Source: JBEAOO01 sp041164825
Lineage (GTDB): Bacteria > Pseudomonadota > Gammaproteobacteria > Burkholderiales > Burkholderiaceae_C
Length of the DNA stretch: 13,470 nucleotides
Assembly: GCA_041164825.1 (NCBI GenBank)
Contig: JBEAOO010000157.1
Span: 1 to 13,470 of the forward strand
Direction: 5' to 3'
Part shown: piece after piece, positions 1 to 8,091 of the stretch
Layout: every line of letters starts with the position of its first letter
Position numbering within the stretch: position 1 is the first letter of the stretch
The notes under the pieces: generated by a model
What the model was told of the DNA's origin: nothing
Database searches by the model: none
What the model saw: the letters and a program-made list of their open reading frames with translations, nothing else
Made by a program: the position numbers and the translations under genes

Positions 1-428
1 TTGTGCAGCACGCTGCTCAGCGTCAACACGTCGCTCTCAGCGTCGAGCTTGAGCGTCAGGTCCAGGCGCAGCTGCGCCACGTCGTCCGTCAGGTGCAGCA
101 GCAGCGCGCGGCCGGGCACCAGCCACTCGGCCTCGCAGCCGGTCCAGGCCTGGGCAAAGTCCAGCCCGTCGCGGTGGGCCAGCAGCGCGCTCTGGCCAAA
201 CCAGCCCACGCCAAAGGTGGGCGCCACGCTGAGCGGGATGTCGGCGTCGAGGTTGAACGAGGGCAGAGCGCGGGTGTCGCGCAAGGCTTGCCCTGGCGTG
301 GCGGCATCGGGCAGGCGCGGGCCCCAGTAGCGCCACAGCGGTGCTTCACCGGCAGCGGCTTCGATCACGACGCTGCTGTGGCGGCCGTGCAGGGCAAAAA
401 AGTTGTCGGGCGAGGTGGCAAACGACAT
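1..428 (-). CDS. alpha-galactosidase, GH36 family (N-terminal part, cut by window edge)
   Basis: The frame is open from ATG at 428 to the left edge, giving 142 residues without a stop. The start reads MSFATSPDNFFALHGRHSSV, followed by WRYWGPRLPD, then LPSFNLDADIPLSVAPTFGVGWFG and AHRDGLDFAQAW. An early W-x-Y-W-G-x-R-L-P segment, a 'P-S-F-x-L-D-x-D-x-P-L' stretch and a later 'L-x-L-D-A-E-x-D-V-L-T-L' strand are typical of the N-terminal beta-sandwich of GH36 alpha-galactosidases. These enzymes release terminal alpha-linked galactose from melibiose, raffinose-type sugars or galactosyl glycosides. The catalytic (beta/alpha)8 barrel and its two aspartates lie outside the window, so activity is inferred. 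There is no signal peptide, so it is probably cytoplasmic. It starts 7 bp after the stop of the upstream permease, so it is the last visible gene of the minus-strand operon. Another GH36 specificity, such as alpha-N-acetylgalactosaminidase, cannot be excluded. Confidence 0.8.
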   Translation of the reverse strand, partial: MSFATSPDNFFALHGRHSSVVIEAAAGEAPLWRYWGPRLPDAATPGQALRDTRALPSFNLDADIPLSVAPTFGVGWFGQSALLAHRDGLDFAQAWTGCEAEWLVPGRALLLHLTDDVAQLRLDLTLKLDAESDVLTLSSVLH

Positions 429-435
429 GGCGCAA

Positions 436-1287
436 TCAACCCTTGGTGGCGCCGAGCGTGAGGCCGGCGATGAACTGTTTTTGCATCAGGAAAAAGATGA
501 TCACGGGCGGCAGCGCGGCCACGATGGAGCCGGCCGAGACCAGGTGCCACTGCGCCACCCACACGCCGTTGAGCGACTTCAAACCACCGGTCACCGGCAT
601 CGCGTGTTCGCCCTGGATCAGCACCGTGGACCAGAAGTAGTCGTTCCAGATGAAGGTGAAGATCAGCACCGAGAGTGCGGCCAGCGCCGGGCGCACCAGT
701 GGCATCACCACGCGCCAAAAAATCTGAATCTCGCTGGCACCTTCAATGCGCGCCGCCTCGATCAGCTCCATGGGCAAATCGCGGATGAAGTTGCGCATGA
801 AGAAGGTGCAAAAGCCGGTCTGGAAGGCGATGTGGAACAGCACCAGCCCACCAATGCTGTCGTACAGGCCCAGCGACAGCGAGAGGTCGCGCACCGGCAC
901 CATCAAGATCTGGAACGGGATGAAGTTGCCACCGACGAACAAAAAGAACACCAGCAGGTTGGCCTTGAAGCGGTACACGCCGAGCGCAAAACCGGCCAGG
1001 CAGCTCAGGCCCACGGCGCCGATCACCGTGGGGATGGTGACCATGAAGCTGTTGAGGATGTAGCGGGCGATCGGCGTGTTCTGGAACACGGCGGTGTAGT
1101 TCTCAATCACCTGCCACTGCGTGGGCCAGCCCCAGTAGTTGCCATTGGCGATGTCACCTTGGCCGCGGATGGAGGTGAGCGCCACGGCAATGATGGGCAG
1201 CAGCCACACCAGCAGCGCCAGCGGCAGGCTGGCCTTGTAGAGCCCGCGCAGCGGCGCGCTGGCTTTCTCGATCGGGGTCGGGAACAT
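436..1287 (-). CDS. carbohydrate ABC transporter permease, MalG type
   Basis: This 283-residue inner-membrane protein is one of two channel subunits of a sugar importer (CUT1 group). Hydrophobic segments are visible at about residues 18-38, 82-104, 108-130, 143-164, 200-220 and 253-272, giving the usual six helices. The cytoplasmic EAA loop that docks on the ATPase is clear at about 174-198 (ELIEAARIEGASEIQIFW, then MPLVRP). The C-terminus FIAGLTLGATKG is the characteristic MalG-subgroup ending. ATG at 1287 overlaps the upstream permease stop by one base (TGATG), so translation is probably coupled; the upstream sequence has only a weak AAAGAA ribosome site. Its place beside galactosidases and a binding protein suggests a galactoside substrate, but substrate cannot be read from a permease. 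Confidence 0.95.
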   Translation of the reverse strand: MFPTPIEKASAPLRGLYKASLPLALLVWLLPIIAVALTSIRGQGDIANGNYWGWPTQWQVIENYTAVFQNTPIARYILNSFMVTIPTVIGAVGLSCLAGFALGVYRFKANLLVFFLFVGGNFIPFQILMVPVRDLSLSLGLYDSIGGLVLFHIAFQTGFCTFFMRNFIRDLPMELIEAARIEGASEIQIFWRVVMPLVRPALAALSVLIFTFIWNDYFWSTVLIQGEHAMPVTGGLKSLNGVWVAQWHLVSAGSIVAALPPVIIFFLMQKQFIAGLTLGATKG

Positions 1288-2198
1288 CAGGATTCTTTCT
1301 CTTGCTGGTAGATGCGCGTCAGCACAAAAGTGATGTAGACCAGCATCACCAGGAACAGCACGGTGGCGATGGCGGTGCCATAGCCCATGCGGTAGCCGTA
1401 CTCGCTGAGTGCCTGCTCGTACATGTAGTACGCCAGCACGCGCGAGGAGCCATAGGGGCCGCCCGAGGTCATGATGGAAATCATGTCGAAGCTGCGCAGC
1501 GAGCCGATCACCGTGACCACCACGGCAATGAAGGTGGCCGGGCGCAATTGCGGCAGCACCACGTGCCAGAGCAGCTGCCAGCCCTTGGCACCTTCGAGGC
1601 GCGCGGCCTCGATCAGGTCGGGGCGCAGGTTGTTCAGGCCCGTGAGGTACAAGATCATGCAGTAGGCAATCTGCGGATACAGGCCCGCGGCGACGATGCC
1701 GTAGGTGACCCAGGTTTCATCCGACAGCACCGCCACGTCACCCGCGCCAAAGAACTGCAGCACGTGCGTGAACAGGCCGTTGGTGGGGTTGTAGAACCAG
1801 CTGAACACCAGGCCAATCACGACCTGCGAGATCACGAACGGAAAGAAGAACATCGACTTCACCGCGCGGATGCCGAACACCGATTGGTTCAGGTACAGCG
1901 CCAACCCCAGGCCGATCGGCACGGCCAGCAAAAAGCCCACGAGCCAGATGACGTTGTTCTTCAGCGCGGTGATGAAGTCGGGATCGCTCCACAGCTCCAC
2001 ATAGTTGGCGAAGCCGATGTACTTGGCCACGCCCATCCCGTCCCAGTCGTAGAAGCTGATCGCGATCGACTGAAAAATCGGCGCGATCACGTACACGCCA
2101 AACATCAACAACGCCGGCGCCAAAAACAGCCAAGGCGCCAGCTGCCGCTGATGCCGCTGCCACCAGCTGAAGGTCGGGGGGGAGGAGGGTGTAGACAC
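1287..2198 (-). CDS. sugar ABC transporter permease, MalF type
   Basis: This 303-residue inner-membrane protein pairs with the MalG-type permease to form the translocation channel. A first helix is at about 21-42, and the others follow at about 82-104, 115-135, 163-186, 221-242 and 274-295. The EAA loop is at about 194-220 (DLIEAARLEGAKGWQLLW, then LPQLRP), with the expected glycine and the trailing L-P. The segment SIMTSGGPYGSSRVLAYYMY near 241-260 is the conserved MalF-subgroup motif. The start is GTG at 2198; no other start fits ahead of the first helix, and the Shine-Dalgarno match (GAAAGAAC) is weak. The 188-bp gap upstream, to the binding-protein gene, is filled by two inverted repeats, described separately. 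The stop overlaps the start of the next gene by one base. Confidence 0.95.
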   Translation of the reverse strand: MSTPSSPPTFSWWQRHQRQLAPWLFLAPALLMFGVYVIAPIFQSIAISFYDWDGMGVAKYIGFANYVELWSDPDFITALKNNVIWLVGFLLAVPIGLGLALYLNQSVFGIRAVKSMFFFPFVISQVVIGLVFSWFYNPTNGLFTHVLQFFGAGDVAVLSDETWVTYGIVAAGLYPQIAYCMILYLTGLNNLRPDLIEAARLEGAKGWQLLWHVVLPQLRPATFIAVVVTVIGSLRSFDMISIMTSGGPYGSSRVLAYYMYEQALSEYGYRMGYGTAIATVLFLVMLVYITFVLTRIYQQEKES

Positions 2199-2230
2199 GA
2201 GAGGGTTCTTTCAGGATTCGACTGACCACG

Positions 2231-2262
2231 GCGGTCTCTGCGGAGTGATCCGCAGAGACCGC
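2231..2262. repeat. perfect 14-bp stem-loop between binding-protein and permease genes
   Basis: GCGGTCTCTGCGGA (2231-2244), a GTGA loop, and its exact complement TCCGCAGAGACCGC (2249-2262). An outer arm, ACCACG (2225-2230) with CGTGGT (2266-2271), extends the stem past a 4-nt bulge. No run of T follows on the transcribed minus strand, so it is not a standard intrinsic terminator. It lies 32 bp upstream of the MalF-type permease start. In the classical maltose operon a REP element between malE and malF protects the binding-protein mRNA and lowers permease expression; a similar role here is an inference. Confidence 0.75.
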
Positions 2263-2389
2263 AAGTCGTGGTTCAGATCCCGTCGCGAGCGGGCCGAGGT
2301 GGGGTGCGAGGCGCGGAGCCGTACTTCAGTACGGTGAGCACCACGCGCCCCAGATCGGCTCGCGCAGCAGGGAGATGGACCGCGACTTA
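2263..2389. repeat. long imperfect palindrome directly after the binding-protein stop codon
   Basis: The arms 2263-2325 and 2328-2389 are complementary over most of their length. At the ends AAGTCG (2263-2268) pairs with CGACTT (2383-2388). In the middle GCGAGC pairs with GCTCGC, and at the tip CCGTACT (2319-2325) pairs with AGTACGG (2328-2334). Small bulges interrupt the arms. The palindrome overlaps the TAA stop of the binding-protein gene and, together with the adjacent perfect hairpin, fills nearly all of the 188-bp gap. It looks like a REP-type or 3'-end stabilising structure. Whether it is repeated elsewhere in the genome cannot be seen here. Confidence 0.6.
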
Positions 2390-3625
2390 TTTGTAGACGC
2401 GTTGGCGGACTTGCTCCAGGCGCTTCAACACTTCGCCCCGCGTCTCCGGCTTCACCATGTAGCGCTGGAAGCCTTCCATGCCCGCCTTGGCCATGTCGGC
2501 CGGTGCATCGCGGTCATAGAACTGGCCCAGGGCGTAGGCACCCGAGAGCATCGTGAAGCCGTCTTTCAGGTAGGTGTCTTCCGGCTTGGTGGCGTCTTTG
2601 TTGACCGGCAGTTGGCCCAAGATGGTGTTGACCTCACCCTGCACCTTGGCGCTGGCGGCATAGGCCAGGAAGCGCTTGGCATCGACCTTGTTTTTGGCCT
2701 TGGCGGGGATGTGGATGGTGTCGGTCGGGGCGTCTTCGGCCATCGGCACGTTGTTGATCTTGGGGAACTGCATGAAGCCGAGTTGCGCCTCGGTCAGGCC
2801 CGCCTTCTTCATCGGATCGACGGCGAAGTTGCCCATCAGGTACATGGCGGTCTCGCCCTTGACGAACGACGGCACGGCGTCTTGCCAGTCGTAGCTCGCG
2901 TGGTTGGCCAGGAAGTAGCCCTTCTTGGTCAGCTCATCCCAGCGGTCGAACACGGCGTTCACGCGCTTGTCGGTGTAGGGCACCTTGCCGGAGGTGAGGT
3001 CCATGTGGAACTCATAGCCGTTGACGCGCATGTCGAGGTAATCAAACCAGCCACCGGTGGGCCACAGCGCCTTGGTGCCGATGGCAAACGGCGTGACGCC
3101 TGCGGCCTTGAGCTTGGCGCAAGCGGCCAGCAGGGCCTTCCAGTCGGTCGGGGCGGCGATGCCGTTCTTGGCAAAGATGTCCTTGCGGTAGTAGATGCCC
3201 CATTGGTAGTAGGTGTAGGGCACGCCCCACTGTTTGCCTTGTTGGGTCATCGAGGCCGTGGCCGATTTCAGCTTGTCCTTCAGGCCTTCTTTGGCCCACA
3301 CGTCGGACACGTCTTCGAGCAGGCCGGCGTTGACAAACGGGGCCATGCGGTTGCCCGCGTACCAGGTGACGATGTCCGGTGCCTCGGCGCTCAGGAAGTT
3401 GCGGATCGAGGTCTTGAAGCCTTCGTGGTCGAAGGTGTTGATCTTCACCGTCACGTCCGGGTTGGCGGCCATGAAGCCCTTGGCCATGGCCTCCCAGGCG
3501 GCTTTGGGCGCCGGGTCGGACGCGTCGGTGTTGATCACCAAGGTGCCGGCCTGGGCCGACATCGCGGCCGCGGTGGCCAGGGCCAGGGCGGTCCAACGCT
3601 TGAAGTTTTTCATCGTCGTGGTCAT
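2387..3625 (-). CDS. ABC transporter sugar-binding protein, periplasmic (family 1)
   Basis: This 412-residue protein captures the sugar in the periplasm and delivers it to the permeases. The N-terminus is a typical Sec signal peptide: KNFKR, then the hydrophobic WTALALATAAAMSAQA, with a probable cleavage after A26. The mature part has the look of MalE-like CUT1 binding proteins: KAAWEAMAKGFMAANPDVTV near 41-60, VPYTYYQWGIYYRKDIF near 137-153, FVKGETAMYLMGNFAV in the middle, and a lysine/arginine-rich end RQRVYK. Aromatic residues, including several tryptophans, fit sugar stacking. The reading frame stays open far upstream, but ATG 3625 is preferred: it has an AAGGAGA ribosome site 8 nt upstream and begins the signal peptide. 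An internal ATG at 3613 (MKNF) is the only serious rival. Galactoside specificity is inferred from the neighbouring hydrolases. Confidence 0.93.
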   Translation of the reverse strand: MTTTMKNFKRWTALALATAAAMSAQAGTLVINTDASDPAPKAAWEAMAKGFMAANPDVTVKINTFDHEGFKTSIRNFLSAEAPDIVTWYAGNRMAPFVNAGLLEDVSDVWAKEGLKDKLKSATASMTQQGKQWGVPYTYYQWGIYYRKDIFAKNGIAAPTDWKALLAACAKLKAAGVTPFAIGTKALWPTGGWFDYLDMRVNGYEFHMDLTSGKVPYTDKRVNAVFDRWDELTKKGYFLANHASYDWQDAVPSFVKGETAMYLMGNFAVDPMKKAGLTEAQLGFMQFPKINNVPMAEDAPTDTIHIPAKAKNKVDAKRFLAYAASAKVQGEVNTILGQLPVNKDATKPEDTYLKDGFTMLSGAYALGQFYDRDAPADMAKAGMEGFQRYMVKPETRGEVLKRLEQVRQRVYK

Positions 3626-3633
3626 GTGCAAGG

Positions 3634-3640
3634 TCTCCTT
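3634..3640 (-). promoter_or_regulatory. strong ribosome binding site of the binding-protein gene
   Basis: AAGGAGA on the minus strand, 8 nt before ATG 3625. It is the best Shine-Dalgarno match of any gene in the left operon; the permease genes and the beta-galactosidase have weak or no visible sites. This fits the usual need for an excess of binding protein over membrane subunits, and it fixes the start codon. Confidence 0.75.
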
Positions 3641-3684
3641 CGAAGTGCGCCGCGGTGTTGTGTGAGCTGCGGTCGCGGGGTGTG

Positions 3685-3741
3685 CTGGAAGCGCTGAGCG
3701 CCCTCCCTCGGGGGCCCGAGGGGCGGGTTCAGTGCTTCCAG
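3685..3741. repeat. 57-bp inverted repeat over the beta-galactosidase stop codon
   Basis: CTGGAAGC (3685-3692) pairs with GCTTCCAG (3734-3741), CTGA (3694-3697) with TCAG (3729-3732), and CCCTCGGG (3705-3712) with CCCGAGGG (3715-3722) at the tip. An internal loop lies between the middle and tip stems. The right arm contains the TGA stop (3729-3731) and the last codons of the beta-galactosidase gene; the left arm lies in the 103-bp gap before the binding-protein gene. No T-run follows. It may act as an mRNA 3'-stabiliser, a partial terminator, or a dispersed GC-rich repeat. Confidence 0.6.
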
Positions 3742-5717
3742 ATCTCCACGCCGAAAGGCGCGGTCGACATGTTGCCGAGCAACATGGCCTCGGCGTCAGC
3801 GGGCCGCCAGGCCGGCTGTGTGGGTGCAAAGTTGCAAACGATGGTGAGGTTGCCGATGCGGCTGACGCGCACGGTGTCCGGCAGGCCGTCGATGACTGGC
3901 AGGCTGGCGTCGAGCGCGGCGCGGCGCAGCACGCGCTGCAATCCGTCGGCATCGAGCCAGGCGGCCACCTGGCGCACGCTGCCGTGGCGGGTGACGGCAG
4001 CGCGGCCGTCGTCTGCAAACGTGGCCTCGGCCATGGCGCCTTGCAACTGCAGCTCTTCGCGCCAACGGCCAGAGGTGGTGATTGGGCCGTCGGGCCAGAC
4101 CACGGTGTCTGCATACCCGGGCGGGGTGGACGCCACGCGCGCCACGCAGGTGCCGGCGAGTTCACTCAGCGGGCCGGGTGGCAACTCGGCGGGGATGTGC
4201 AGGTCTTGCGTTTTGCTGCCGGCGCGCGGGCCGAGCACGATCTGCGCGCTGCTCTGGCGCAGGCGTTGCAGCAGGTCGTCGGGCACGTGCAGCTGCGCGG
4301 GCAACACGATCAAGGCGTAGCGGCCGAGTGCGGCACGGGGGCTGACGATGTCGACGTCGAGGCCGAGTTGGCGCAGCGCGCTGTACCAGCGGAAGCACAG
4401 CTCCAGCGCGTTGTAGTCCTGCCCTTGCGGCTGGATCTGGCTCATCCACAGCGACTCGTAGTCGAACACCAGCGCCACGCGCGCATTCACGGTGAGCTCG
4501 GTGCTGCCCAGCAGCGGCATCTGCCGATGCAGGTCGCGCAGCTCGGCTCCCACTTGCGCGGCCTCCACCGCGCCTTGCGCCTCTTGCGAATCGGGGCGCA
4601 GCAGGCCGGCGTGCATTTGCTCTTGGGCCATGGGCGCCTGGCGCCAGCGGAAGTAGCTCACCACCTCGGCGCCGTGGGCAAACGCCTGCCAGGTCCACAG
4701 GCGCACCATGCCGTCGAGCGGTGTGGGGTTCCAGTGCGCCCAGTTGACGGGGCCGGGCTGCTGCTCCATCACCCACCAGCGGCCGCGGCCTTCGGCGTCC
4801 AGGCACATGCCACGGTAGAGGTCGTGGTGGAACCCGGGGATGTCGGGGTGGCCGGTGCGGGCCCAGCGCACTTTCTCATCGGCGCTGAGGAAGAACATCT
4901 GGGTGAAGCCGAGCGGGTAGCTGTCCCACGTGGCGATGTCGAGGTCGGCCGCCACATCGTGGTGGTTGAACTCGGTGAAAAAGCCCATGAAGTTGTGGCT
5001 CACCGGCCGGCCCGGCGAGCACTCGCGCAGGATCTGCACCTGCTCGCGGTTGAAGGCCACCACCTCGTCTGACGCAAAGCGGCGCCAGTCCAGCCGGTGC
5101 GAGGGGTTGGCTTCGGTCACGGTCAGCGCCGGCAGGTCGATCTGGTCGAAGCGCGTGACCTCCATGCTCCAAAACACATTGCCCCAGGCCTTGTTGAGCG
5201 CGTCGACGCTGCCGTAGCGGCGCTCCAGCCAGCGCCGAAAACCCAGCACCGCTGAGGGCGAGGTGGAGAGCACGGTGTCGTGGCAGCCGTACTCGTTGTC
5301 GGTTTGCCAGGCGGTGACGGCCGGATGCTGGCCATAACGCTCGGCCACCAGGCGGCTGATGCGGCGCGATTGTTCGCGATACACCGGGCTGGAGAAGCAG
5401 TAGTGGCGGCGCGAGCCAAAGCCGCGCGGGCGGCCTTGCAGGTCGTGCGCCAGCACCTCGGGGTGGGCGTCGATCAGCCACTTGGGCGGCGTGGCGGTGG
5501 GGGTGCACATCACCACCTCCAGGCCAGCGGCGTGCAGGGTGGCGATGGCCCGATCGAGCCAGGCCCATTCCAACTGGCCCGGCGTGGGCTCAATGCGGCT
5601 CCAGGCGAATTCGGCAATGCGCACATGGCGGATGCCCATGGCGGCCATGCGCGCTGCGTCGTCGGCCCACTGGGTGTCGGGCCAGTGTTCGGGGTAGTAA
5701 CAAACGCCAAGTTTCAT
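3729..5717 (-). CDS. beta-galactosidase, GH42 family
   Basis: This 662-residue enzyme hydrolyses terminal beta-linked galactose and, lacking a signal peptide, is probably cytoplasmic. It starts MKLGVCYYPEHWPDTQW, a hallmark of GH42. The acid/base glutamate is E142 in TDNEYGCH, and the nucleophile is E318 in WWVMEQQPGPVNW. The barrel spans roughly 1-385; the trimerisation and C-terminal domains follow, and the length matches the family (about 650-700). Some GH42 enzymes carry a cysteine cluster for zinc just after the NEYG motif; here that stretch reads HDTVLSTSPSAV, so the zinc site appears absent. The frame is open further upstream, into the ATPase gene, but ATG 5717 fits the family N-terminus. 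No clear ribosome site precedes it; it lies 40 bp after the ATPase stop. GH42 enzymes often act on plant galactan fragments or galacto-oligosaccharides rather than lactose. Confidence 0.95.
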   Translation of the reverse strand: MKLGVCYYPEHWPDTQWADDAARMAAMGIRHVRIAEFAWSRIEPTPGQLEWAWLDRAIATLHAAGLEVVMCTPTATPPKWLIDAHPEVLAHDLQGRPRGFGSRRHYCFSSPVYREQSRRISRLVAERYGQHPAVTAWQTDNEYGCHDTVLSTSPSAVLGFRRWLERRYGSVDALNKAWGNVFWSMEVTRFDQIDLPALTVTEANPSHRLDWRRFASDEVVAFNREQVQILRECSPGRPVSHNFMGFFTEFNHHDVAADLDIATWDSYPLGFTQMFFLSADEKVRWARTGHPDIPGFHHDLYRGMCLDAEGRGRWWVMEQQPGPVNWAHWNPTPLDGMVRLWTWQAFAHGAEVVSYFRWRQAPMAQEQMHAGLLRPDSQEAQGAVEAAQVGAELRDLHRQMPLLGSTELTVNARVALVFDYESLWMSQIQPQGQDYNALELCFRWYSALRQLGLDVDIVSPRAALGRYALIVLPAQLHVPDDLLQRLRQSSAQIVLGPRAGSKTQDLHIPAELPPGPLSELAGTCVARVASTPPGYADTVVWPDGPITTSGRWREELQLQGAMAEATFADDGRAAVTRHGSVRQVAAWLDADGLQRVLRRAALDASLPVIDGLPDTVRVSRIGNLTIVCNFAPTQPAWRPADAEAMLLGNMSTAPFGVEIWKH

Positions 5718-5757
5718 GGTGCGGGGTGGGGCGAAGACAGGGGCGCGTGGCGCGTGA

Positions 5758-6909
<1,152 letters not shown>

Positions 6910-6999
6910 GGCTGGGTCTCTCGGGGGCCGCGCCAGCCGGCGCCGAAGGGGCACCACCAGCATCAGCCCCGGGGGTGTTGATGTGATGCCGATTGTGCT

Positions 7000-7019
7000 G
7001 CTAATAATATTAGCGAACA
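7000..7019. promoter_or_regulatory. probable LacI-type operator at the galactoside operon promoter
   Basis: GCTAATAATATTAGC (7000-7014) is a 7+1+7 inverted repeat in an otherwise GC-rich region, 91 bp upstream of the ATPase start. The right side can also be read as TATTAGCGAACA (7008-7019), a 10-of-12 match to the palindrome TATTAGCTAATA in the lacI-permease promoter. On the minus strand TATTAT at 7009-7004 could serve as a -10 element; I see no convincing -35. The overlap of operator and possible -10 would fit repression. The rest of the 254-bp gap (6910-7163) shows a GGGGC/GCCCC stem (6948-6970) in the expected leader and no other gene. Confidence 0.6.
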
Positions 7020-7026
7020 TGAGTAA

Positions 7027-7036
7027 TAACCCCTGT
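7027..7036 (+). promoter_or_regulatory. decamer TAACCCCTGT shared with the lacI-permease promoter
   Basis: TAACCCCTGT lies 12 bp beyond the operator at 7000-7014, about where a -35 element of the minus-strand operon would fall. The identical decamer occurs at 11922-11931, 14 bp from the other operator. It may be a second protein-binding site; chance is possible for ten bases. Confidence 0.3.
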
Positions 7037-7163
7037 GGCGCTCTGCGGCGGGTGGCGGGCCAGAGGTAAGTCTTTGAAAACGGCGCTGGGCCGGAGCAGC
7101 GGCGGTGGAAAAATCGCGCTCCCTGTCACTGCACGGCCGGTTGCCACCGGCTGGGGCCCCCGC

Positions 7164-7772
7164 ATGCCAACACGCAAATCCTGTCGAACCGCCCCGCTGA
7201 ACGCCCTCGCTACTGTGGTCTTGCTGGGGGCACTCAGCGCCTGTGGCGGCGGCGGCTCGGAAGGCAGCAGCGGCACGGCCGGCGCATCCGGCAGCGCCAG
7301 TGACGCGGTGACGGTGGCGACGGTGATCAACTGCCCGAGCGCCGGCAGCCTGACGGTGGCGCAGGTGCTCACGGCCATCAACCAGGCGCGCAGTGTGGCC
7401 CGCAGTTGCGGCAGCACCGCTTACGCGGCCGCACCGGCCGTGGGTTGGAGCGACGTGCTCGCTACCGCAGCCAGCGCGCACAGCGTCGACATGGCGACGA
7501 ACAACTACTTTGACCACAGTGGCTCAGACGGCAGCACCTTGGCCACGCGCGTGCAGGCCGCCGGTTACAGCTACAGCGAGGTGGGCGAAAACATCGCGGC
7601 CGGCCAAACCACCTTGGCGAGCGTGATGGCAGCGTGGTTGGCCAGCGACGGGCACTGCGCCAACCTGATGAACCCGAACCACCGGGACGTGGCGCTGGCC
7701 TGCGCCGCGCGCGCCGGCACCAGCACGAGCACCACCAACTACTGGACGCAGGTGTTGGGCGCCAGCCGCTGA
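7164..7772 (+). CDS. CAP-domain (SCP/PR-1-like) lipoprotein
   Basis: This 202-residue protein has a lipoprotein signal: RKSCR, a hydrophobic stretch, then lipobox LSAC with the lipidated cysteine at 27, followed by a glycine/serine linker. The CAP domain covers about 64-202. The cavity residues are visible: H106 in ASAHSVDMATNNYFDH, E142 in GENIAAG, and H164 in SDGHCANLMNPNHRDV, with NYWTQVLG at the end. Four cysteines (57, 82, 165, 180) could form disulfides, suggesting an exported location. The function of bacterial CAP proteins is mostly unknown. ATG 7164 is chosen because it gives a proper signal peptide; the in-frame ATG at 7035 would add about 43 residues and spoil it. No strong ribosome site is seen. 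The gene is divergent from the sugar operon. Confidence 0.85.
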   Translation: MPTRKSCRTAPLNALATVVLLGALSACGGGGSEGSSGTAGASGSASDAVTVATVINCPSAGSLTVAQVLTAINQARSVARSCGSTAYAAAPAVGWSDVLATAASAHSVDMATNNYFDHSGSDGSTLATRVQAAGYSYSEVGENIAAGQTTLASVMAAWLASDGHCANLMNPNHRDVALACAARAGTSTSTTNYWTQVLGASR

Positions 7773-8091
7773 ACGGCGGGTGGGTGTTGTGGGTGGGCGG
7801 TGCCGGCCCGCCGCCCCGGCCCTGCCTGACCTCAGAAGCGGTGAATGAGTCTGGCGTGGTGGCCGAGCAGCCCGGTCAGGGCGCCGCCATCAAGGCGCAA
7901 AGCACAGCCTTTGCTCTTTGAACAAATAGCCAAAGCCATGGCGCGCATTGGCAACGCCGAGGGCGGTGTTTTGGACGGGATGAGCGGCCATGTCAGGTTC
8001 GTTCACAGCGTCTCAGCGCTCTCAATGCCCCTTCAACGGCGCCAGGCCGGTGCGGCTGTTGAACGGCTGGCCGTCGATCGTCTCAGCGCTC
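7773..8091. other. convergent intergenic region without a supported gene
   Basis: This 319-bp gap lies between the ends of the CAP lipoprotein and P450 genes. It holds a possible GC stem GGGCGG/CCGCCC (7795-7816), an imperfect AT-richer hairpin around 7908-7936 (CTTTGCTCTTTG against CAAATAGCCAAAG), and the first copy of a 37-bp direct repeat. Short open frames here lack a ribosome site and a plausible composition. Confidence 0.6.
7795..7816 (+). terminator. possible weak terminator after the CAP lipoprotein gene
   Basis: A GGGCGG stem (7795-7800) and CCGCCC (7811-7816) enclose a 10-nt GC-rich loop, 22 bp after the stop codon. No T-run follows, so an intrinsic terminator is doubtful. Confidence 0.2.

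Noticed and set aside
403..1311. 302-codon plus-strand frame opposite the MalG-type permease
   Set aside because: Q, H, D, E-rich antisense reading typical of the strand opposite membrane-protein genes.
2375..3697. 440-codon plus-strand frame opposite the binding-protein gene
   Set aside because: H, V, G-rich shadow translation of a well-supported minus-strand gene; no ribosome site or recognisable domain.
3626..4165. Upstream extension of the binding-protein frame to 592 codons
   Set aside because: It overlaps the GH42 gene on the same strand in another frame; the signal peptide and ribosome site place the true start at 3625.
7908..7936. Imperfect hairpin CTTTGCTCTTTG / CAAATAGCCAAAG as a terminator
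   Set aside because: Mismatched stem with low GC content and no T-run; it lies about 140 bp after the CAP gene.
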